Positions 5,628 through 8,777 of a stretch of 8,777 bases of DNA are shown in pieces. Location of the stretch: contig WFZY01000292.1 of assembly GCA_015489265.1 (NCBI GenBank), positions 1 to 8,777 of the forward strand. Reading direction: 5' to 3'. Below the pieces are notes generated by a model. That model did not search any database. It had not been told where the DNA came from and was given only the letters and a program-made list of their open reading frames with translations. The stretch comes from Flavobacteriaceae bacterium. Lineage in GTDB: Bacteria; Bacteroidota; Bacteroidia; Flavobacteriales; Flavobacteriaceae. Position 1 is the stretch's first letter. Each line of letters begins with the position of its first letter. Position numbers and translations under genes: made by a program.

Positions 5628-5941
5628 CTTGCTTCCTTTTCACTTTCTTGATCATTTAATAATAATCTAGTAAATCTGGTTACTAATTTCATAACTATAA
5701 ATCCTATAATAGCAGTAACAATCCAAACACTAATTGTGTAAGTATTATCCTCAACCACAACTTTATTTGATAATATCCCCCAAAGATTCAACCAGCTTCT
5801 TTTTTCAATAAAAAAGGTTAATATATTAACTGAAAGAAGCCCAGCAATCCAACCAACAGCAAGACTCAAAATTTCATCAAAGAAATAATTTTTAAATTCT
5901 AATGCTGATTTTTTATTAAATAACTGTGATAATTTTTTCAT
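5612..5941 (-). CDS. Unrecognised small membrane protein with two predicted helices
   Basis: I do not recognise this 109-residue protein. It has a basic N-terminus (MKKLSQLFNKK), a hydrophobic helix at about 24-45 (SLAVGWIAGLLSVNILTFFI), a loop with Trp50, Trp54 and an acidic patch (VVVEDN), a second helix at about 67-88 (YTISVWIVTAIIGFIVMKLV), and a charged C-terminal tail (NDQESEKEASHFTE). A helical hairpin in the inner membrane is likely, with both ends perhaps cytoplasmic by the positive-inside rule. An exact -7 promoter element at 5980-5987 on the same strand supports it as a real gene. It converges on the response-regulator gene and overlaps its end by 16 nt. No function can be assigned. 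Confidence 0.6.
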   Translation of the reverse strand: MKKLSQLFNKKSALEFKNYFFDEILSLAVGWIAGLLSVNILTFFIEKRSWLNLWGILSNKVVVEDNTYTISVWIVTAIIGFIVMKLVTRFTRLLLNDQESEKEASHFTE

Positions 5942-5979
5942 TGGTATAATAAAAAGTTCTTATAAGTAATTCTTCACAA

Positions 5980-5987
5980 CAAATATA
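5980..5987 (-). promoter_or_regulatory. -7 promoter element for the small membrane protein gene
   Basis: On the minus strand this is TATATTTG, an exact TAnnTTTG match 38 nt before the start codon. No clear TTG -33 element is present at the standard distance, so support comes from the -7 box alone. Confidence 0.45.
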
Positions 5988-5991
5988 TTAA

Positions 5992-6150
5992 TTATTTTGA
6001 CTCTATATTGTTAGGTGTTAGGTTTATAGAAATAACATAAAAAAATGTCTTTTCAAAATACTTAAATCCGTCCTGTTTGTAGAATAAAATACCATTCAAA
6101 ATCATATAACCTCGTAAGGGTGATTCAATAATACCAATTTCAGATATAAA
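5992..6150 (-). pseudogene. Possible decayed protein-coding remnant
   Basis: The 420-nt gap 5942-6361 has no intact gene. On the minus strand, however, positions 6150 to 5992 read without a stop for 52 codons and end in a stop. The peptide looks protein-like, with segments EIGIIESPLRGYMILNGILF and KYFEKTFFYVISINLTPNN. It has no start codon context. In a neighbouring minus-strand frame an open stretch runs from within the mevalonate kinase start (about 6416) down to 6102 with about 104 codons before a stop, containing ENTKYFWANLY. Joining the two by one frameshift near 6140-6150 would give a longer C-terminal fragment. I do not recognise the protein. The reading could be chance in T-rich DNA. 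A GTTAGGT heptamer repeated twice (6010-6023) lies inside. Confidence 0.25.
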
Positions 6151-6254
6151 TTAGCCCAAAAGTATTTGGTATTTTCGACAATAATAGGGAGTAAGAAAAA
6201 CCTACCACATAAAAATAATACAAGAAAAATATAAAATATATCCAATAACAAAAG

Positions 6255-6323
6255 TTTGATACCGATGCAATATGAAAATTGTTCAATTTGTAAGACTACG
6301 CTGAATGGACAACCGGTATCAAA
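6255..6323. repeat. 10-bp inverted repeat upstream of mevalonate kinase
   Basis: TTTGATACCG (6255-6264) and CGGTATCAAA (6314-6323) are perfect reverse complements with a 49-nt spacer. The right arm ends 8 nt before the -7 element at 6332, so it lies in the spacer region of that promoter. This would suit an operator half-site pair. It is more GC-rich than the surrounding DNA, which lowers the odds of chance. Confidence 0.35.
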
Positions 6324-6331
6324 AAAAGTTT

Positions 6332-6339
6332 TAACTTTG
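6332..6339 (+). promoter_or_regulatory. -7 promoter element for the mevalonate kinase / UbiA operon
   Basis: TAACTTTG is an exact TAnnTTTG match, 22 nt before the ATG at 6362. No TTG is found at the usual -33 distance; the region there overlaps the inverted-repeat arm. Confidence 0.5.
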
Positions 6340-6361
6340 CATATACAAAATTTATAATTAA

Positions 6362-7300
6362 ATGAAAAAAGGACCGCTGTTTTATGCCAAAATTTTATTA
6401 TTCGGAGAATATGGTATCATTAAAGATTCCAAAGCCTTGGCTATTCCTTATAACCAATATCAAGGCGGTTTGTTTCTGGGCGATCTGTCTCATGATTTCG
6501 TAAAAAATTCCAATGCCAAATTGCATGATTTTTTCCGGTATTTACAAAATGTACAAGCTGAACAGCCTAAAATTTTGAATTTGGATTTAACGCAATTTGA
6601 AAAAGATTTAAAAAACGGATTGTATTTCAAATCCAACATACCGGAAGGTTATGGTGTTGGTAGTTCCGGTGCTGTTGTTGCTGCCGTTTACGAACGTTAT
6701 GCCCAAAATAAAATTACGGTTTTGGAAAACTTAACCCGTGAAAAATTGCTTAAATTAAAAGAAATATTCGGCTTAATGGAAAGTCATTTTCACGGTAAAA
6801 GTTCCGGATTGGACCCGCTTAACAGTTACTTGAGTATTCCTATTCTGATTCAATCTAAACAAAACATTCAACCAACCGGCATTCCGGCTCAAAATGCAGG
6901 AAAAGGCGCCATCTTTTTGATAGATTCCGAACAAATAGGAGAAACCGGCGATATGGTGAGTATTTTCATGGAAAAAATGAAAAACGAAGGTTTTCGTAAA
7001 ACTTTAAAAACGGAGTTCATCAAATATACCGATGCCTGTGTCAATGATTTCTTGCAAGGGAATGTTAAATCTTTATTTGGTAATTTAAAACACTTATCAT
7101 CAACCGTTTATCATAATTTCAAACCGATGATTCCTACTCATATGTTAGATGTTTGGAAAAAAGGTATCGAAAATGATGATTACTATCTCAAACTCTGCGG
7201 GTCTGGTGGTGGTGGTTATATCTTGGGATTTACCGAAGATTTCGAAAAAACCAAATCACAACTCAAGGATTATAAACTTCAAGTTGTTTACCGTTTTTAA
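6362..7300 (+). CDS. mvk: Mevalonate kinase (GHMP kinase family)
   Basis: A 312-residue cytoplasmic enzyme. By family it phosphorylates mevalonate with ATP to give 5-phosphomevalonate, an early step of the mevalonate route to isopentenyl diphosphate. The GHMP layout is clear. Motif 1 is FYAKILLFGEYGII (7-20), with Lys10 near the substrate. Motif 2 is the ATP-binding loop IPEGYGVGSSGAVVAAVYE (93-111). The acidic pair Glu140 and Asp151 in MES...GKSSGLDP has the same spacing as the catalytic Glu/Asp of known mevalonate kinases. Motif 3 is KLCGSGGGGYILGF (277-290). It is shorter than animal enzymes (about 390 residues), as expected for Flavobacteriia. The GLDP motif separates it from the GYDIA-type GHMP kinases of the same phylum. 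The UbiA-type gene starts 9 nt after its stop, so the two form an operon. Confidence 0.88.
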   Translation: MKKGPLFYAKILLFGEYGIIKDSKALAIPYNQYQGGLFLGDLSHDFVKNSNAKLHDFFRYLQNVQAEQPKILNLDLTQFEKDLKNGLYFKSNIPEGYGVGSSGAVVAAVYERYAQNKITVLENLTREKLLKLKEIFGLMESHFHGKSSGLDPLNSYLSIPILIQSKQNIQPTGIPAQNAGKGAIFLIDSEQIGETGDMVSIFMEKMKNEGFRKTLKTEFIKYTDACVNDFLQGNVKSLFGNLKHLSSTVYHNFKPMIPTHMLDVWKKGIENDDYYLKLCGSGGGGYILGFTEDFEKTKSQLKDYKLQVVYRF

Positions 7301-7309
7301 AATATATAA

Positions 7310-8185
7310 ATGATGCGCCCCCAACAAAGTCTTACGGCACAGATATTTTCATTCTTTGCCTTGGTTAGGGTGCAGAATATCATTCTGTTAAGTGTCGCAT
7401 TTTTTTTAACGAGCAAATACTTTTTTGCCCCCCAAGATAATTTTTGGCAGCTCTTAAATGATCACAAATTTATAGCACTATTGCTGGCTTCTACCATTAG
7501 TATTGCGTCTGGCTATATCATTAACGGTTTTTACGATCTAAAAAAAGATATGATAAACCGACCGGACAAAACTATACTCGAACAGCAATTATCACAAACC
7601 AAACGCTTATATCTGTATTTTGGTTTAAATCTGCTAGCTGTTATTATAGCATCTTTTATTTCTTGGCGAGCTGCCTTATTTTTTAGTGTATATATTTTTT
7701 TAATTTGGATTTATTCACATAAAATTCAAAATATAGTTTTTATCAATAATTTATGGATAACTATATTAAGTATTTTTCCGTTTTTCGGAATTTTCTTATA
7801 TTTTAAAAAAGTCAATAGCTTTATCCTTTGGCACGCCGGTTTTCTTTTTTTGATTCTATTAATCAAGAATATGTTGAAAGATTTTATCAATATCAAAGGA
7901 GATATCGTCGAGAATAAACAAACGCTGCCAATCATTTACGGCGAACAAAAAACAAAAAATATTATTCTGTTAATCAGCCTCTTAACTTTCGTTCCGATAA
8001 TTAAATTACTACAATATAGTTATATCGGTAATATGCGTTATTATTTTTATGTTGCTATCTTTTTATATGCTATTGGCTTTATCTGGTTTTATCTTAAACC
8101 GGTAGCACTACAGTATTTTTATATCTTGGTAAAAGTTTTAATTGCTATTGGTGTTTTTGCAGTCATGCTAATTCATTTCAAATAA
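7310..8185 (+). CDS. UbiA-family prenyltransferase, geranylgeranylglycerol-phosphate transferase-like
   Basis: A 291-residue integral membrane protein with about eight or nine hydrophobic helices. The first Asp-rich motif NGFYDLKKDMINRPDKTI (72-89) has Asn72, Asp76 and Asp80, which by family bind the prenyl diphosphate through magnesium. The second motif, KDFINIKGDIVENKQTLP (190-207), has Asp191, Asp198 and the KGD...K..LP pattern seen in digeranylgeranylglyceryl-phosphate synthase-like UbiA proteins. The family moves a prenyl group onto an aromatic or glycerol-phosphate acceptor. The acceptor cannot be fixed from sequence alone; menaquinone or another lipid product remains possible. Its place 9 nt behind mevalonate kinase links it to isoprenoid supply. 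Tandem ATGs at 7310 and 7313 could both start translation. No clear hairpin terminator follows. Confidence 0.82.
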   Translation: MMRPQQSLTAQIFSFFALVRVQNIILLSVAFFLTSKYFFAPQDNFWQLLNDHKFIALLLASTISIASGYIINGFYDLKKDMINRPDKTILEQQLSQTKRLYLYFGLNLLAVIIASFISWRAALFFSVYIFLIWIYSHKIQNIVFINNLWITILSIFPFFGIFLYFKKVNSFILWHAGFLFLILLIKNMLKDFINIKGDIVENKQTLPIIYGEQKTKNIILLISLLTFVPIIKLLQYSYIGNMRYYFYVAIFLYAIGFIWFYLKPVALQYFYILVKVLIAIGVFAVMLIHFK

Positions 8186-8240
8186 TTTTACTTTTTTCAG
8201 GATTTTTTTTTAACTACAAACTCATAGGTCAAAAATGTCC

Positions 8241-8273
8241 TTGTAAATTCTAACTTAAAATTTATTAACTTTG
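8241..8273 (+). promoter_or_regulatory. Promoter for the glucosaminidase lipoprotein gene
   Basis: A TTG at 8241-8243 and an exact -7 element TAACTTTG at 8266-8273 are 22 nt apart, within the Bacteroidetes range. The ATG at 8312 is 38 nt beyond the -7 box, giving a leader of about 30 nt. This marks the start of a transcription unit separate from the UbiA operon. Confidence 0.55.
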
Positions 8274-8311
8274 TATATTGGAATATTTGTTTCGATTTCA
8301 AAATTATTTTT

Positions 8312-8777
8312 ATGAAAAAATTATGGTATTTTGCTAGTATTTTGTTGGTTTTAAACAGCTGTGGGGGTTCTAAAAAAACTGTTACAAAAACAGAATCTAA
8401 GCAACAAACAAAAACGACTCAGCCTACATTCAAATCGGATCAAGGAGATCGGGATTTAGATTTTGCAACTTTGCGCTATATAGCCAAATATGAGGATGTT
8501 GCTAAAAAAGAAATGAAAGAATATGGCGTGCCGGCAAGTATTACCTTAGCACAAGGTATTTTGGAATCACAATCCGGTAAAAGTAAGTTGGCAATAGAAG
8601 GTAATAACCATTTCGGTATTAAATGCCATGATAATTGGCATGGTGAAAAAATATTACATGATGATAATGAAGCGCAAGAATGTTTTAGAAAATATAATAA
8701 TCCGGCGGAATCTTTTAAAGACCATTCTCAATTTTTAGCCGGACGTAAGCGTTATGCCTTTTTGTTTCGTTTACCTA
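8312..8777 (+). CDS. Glucosaminidase (GH73-like) lipoprotein, 5' part only
   Basis: The gene is cut by the window end after 155 codons. Residues 1-17 are a lipoprotein signal peptide with lipobox LNSC (Cys17) followed by GGS, so the mature protein is lipid-anchored, probably in the outer membrane. A Lys/Thr/Gln-rich linker (20-45) leads to a domain from about 53. That domain has YGVPASITLAQGILESQSGK (71-90), where Glu85 is the expected catalytic acid, then GNNHFGIKCHDNWHGEKI (97-114) and YNNPAESFKDHSQFL (128-142). These are hallmarks of the mannosyl-glycoprotein endo-beta-N-acetylglucosaminidase-like family, which cleaves peptidoglycan glycan chains in cell separation and remodelling. In related proteins C-terminal LysM domains often follow; whether they exist here lies outside the window. 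Confidence 0.9.
   Translation, partial: MKKLWYFASILLVLNSCGGSKKTVTKTESKQQTKTTQPTFKSDQGDRDLDFATLRYIAKYEDVAKKEMKEYGVPASITLAQGILESQSGKSKLAIEGNNHFGIKCHDNWHGEKILHDDNEAQECFRKYNNPAESFKDHSQFLAGRKRYAFLFRLP

Noticed and set aside
7726..7935. Minus-strand frame inside the UbiA-family gene
   Set aside because: It is antisense to transmembrane-coding sequence, and hydrophobic or lysine-rich shadows are expected there.
8186..8240. Terminator after the UbiA-family gene
   Set aside because: T-rich runs are present but I could not find a stem-loop before them.

Overview
The window reads as chromosomal DNA of a low-GC Bacteroidota, most likely Flavobacteriia. Four things point there: a type IX secretion (T9SS) C-terminal sorting domain, repeated -7 promoter elements of the Bacteroidetes form TAnnTTTG, a short bacteroidetal SSB, and a mevalonate kinase next to a UbiA-family prenyltransferase. 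No rRNA, tRNA, CRISPR array, transposase or phage integration gene is visible.

Layout. (1) 1-973: a two-gene operon (thioredoxin-like/glutaredoxin fusion, then a GroES with no adjacent groEL), closed by a strong bidirectional terminator. (2) 994-1332, minus: ssb, converging on that terminator. (3) 1333-1651: intergenic, with divergent promoters and several inverted repeats. (4) 1652-3517: a secreted protein with a bacteroidetal tail-fibre-type N-terminal module joined to an NlpC/P60-like cysteine peptidase domain, then heptamer tandem repeats, then a very small T9SS-sorted protein. (5) 3536-3613: a 13-bp perfect inverted repeat followed by a T tract, probably a terminator or structured leader. 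(6) 3689-5627: a six-helix sensor histidine kinase (HisKA_3) and a NarL/LuxR-type response regulator. (7) 5612-5941, minus: an unrecognised two-helix membrane protein whose 3' end overlaps the regulator gene. (8) 5942-6361: non-coding today, with a promoter on each strand, a 10-bp inverted repeat and what looks like a decayed minus-strand gene. (9) 6362-8185: mevalonate kinase and a UbiA-type prenyltransferase resembling the geranylgeranylglycerol-phosphate enzyme. (10) 8312 to the window end: the 5' part of a lipoprotein glucosaminidase.

How the parts fit. The redox protein plus co-chaperonin suggest a small protein-maintenance operon. The NlpC/P60 protein, the T9SS-sorted protein and the glucosaminidase are envelope or surface functions. 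The kinase-regulator pair is a complete phosphorelay with no target visible in the window. The mevalonate kinase feeds isoprenoid precursor synthesis and its neighbour uses prenyl diphosphates. The least ordinary points are the peptidase with a tail-fibre-type N-terminus paired with a tiny T9SS protein, the possible alternative RNA structures at 3511-3613, and the decayed reading frame at 5992-6300. I do not see convincing evidence of a wholly new multi-gene system.
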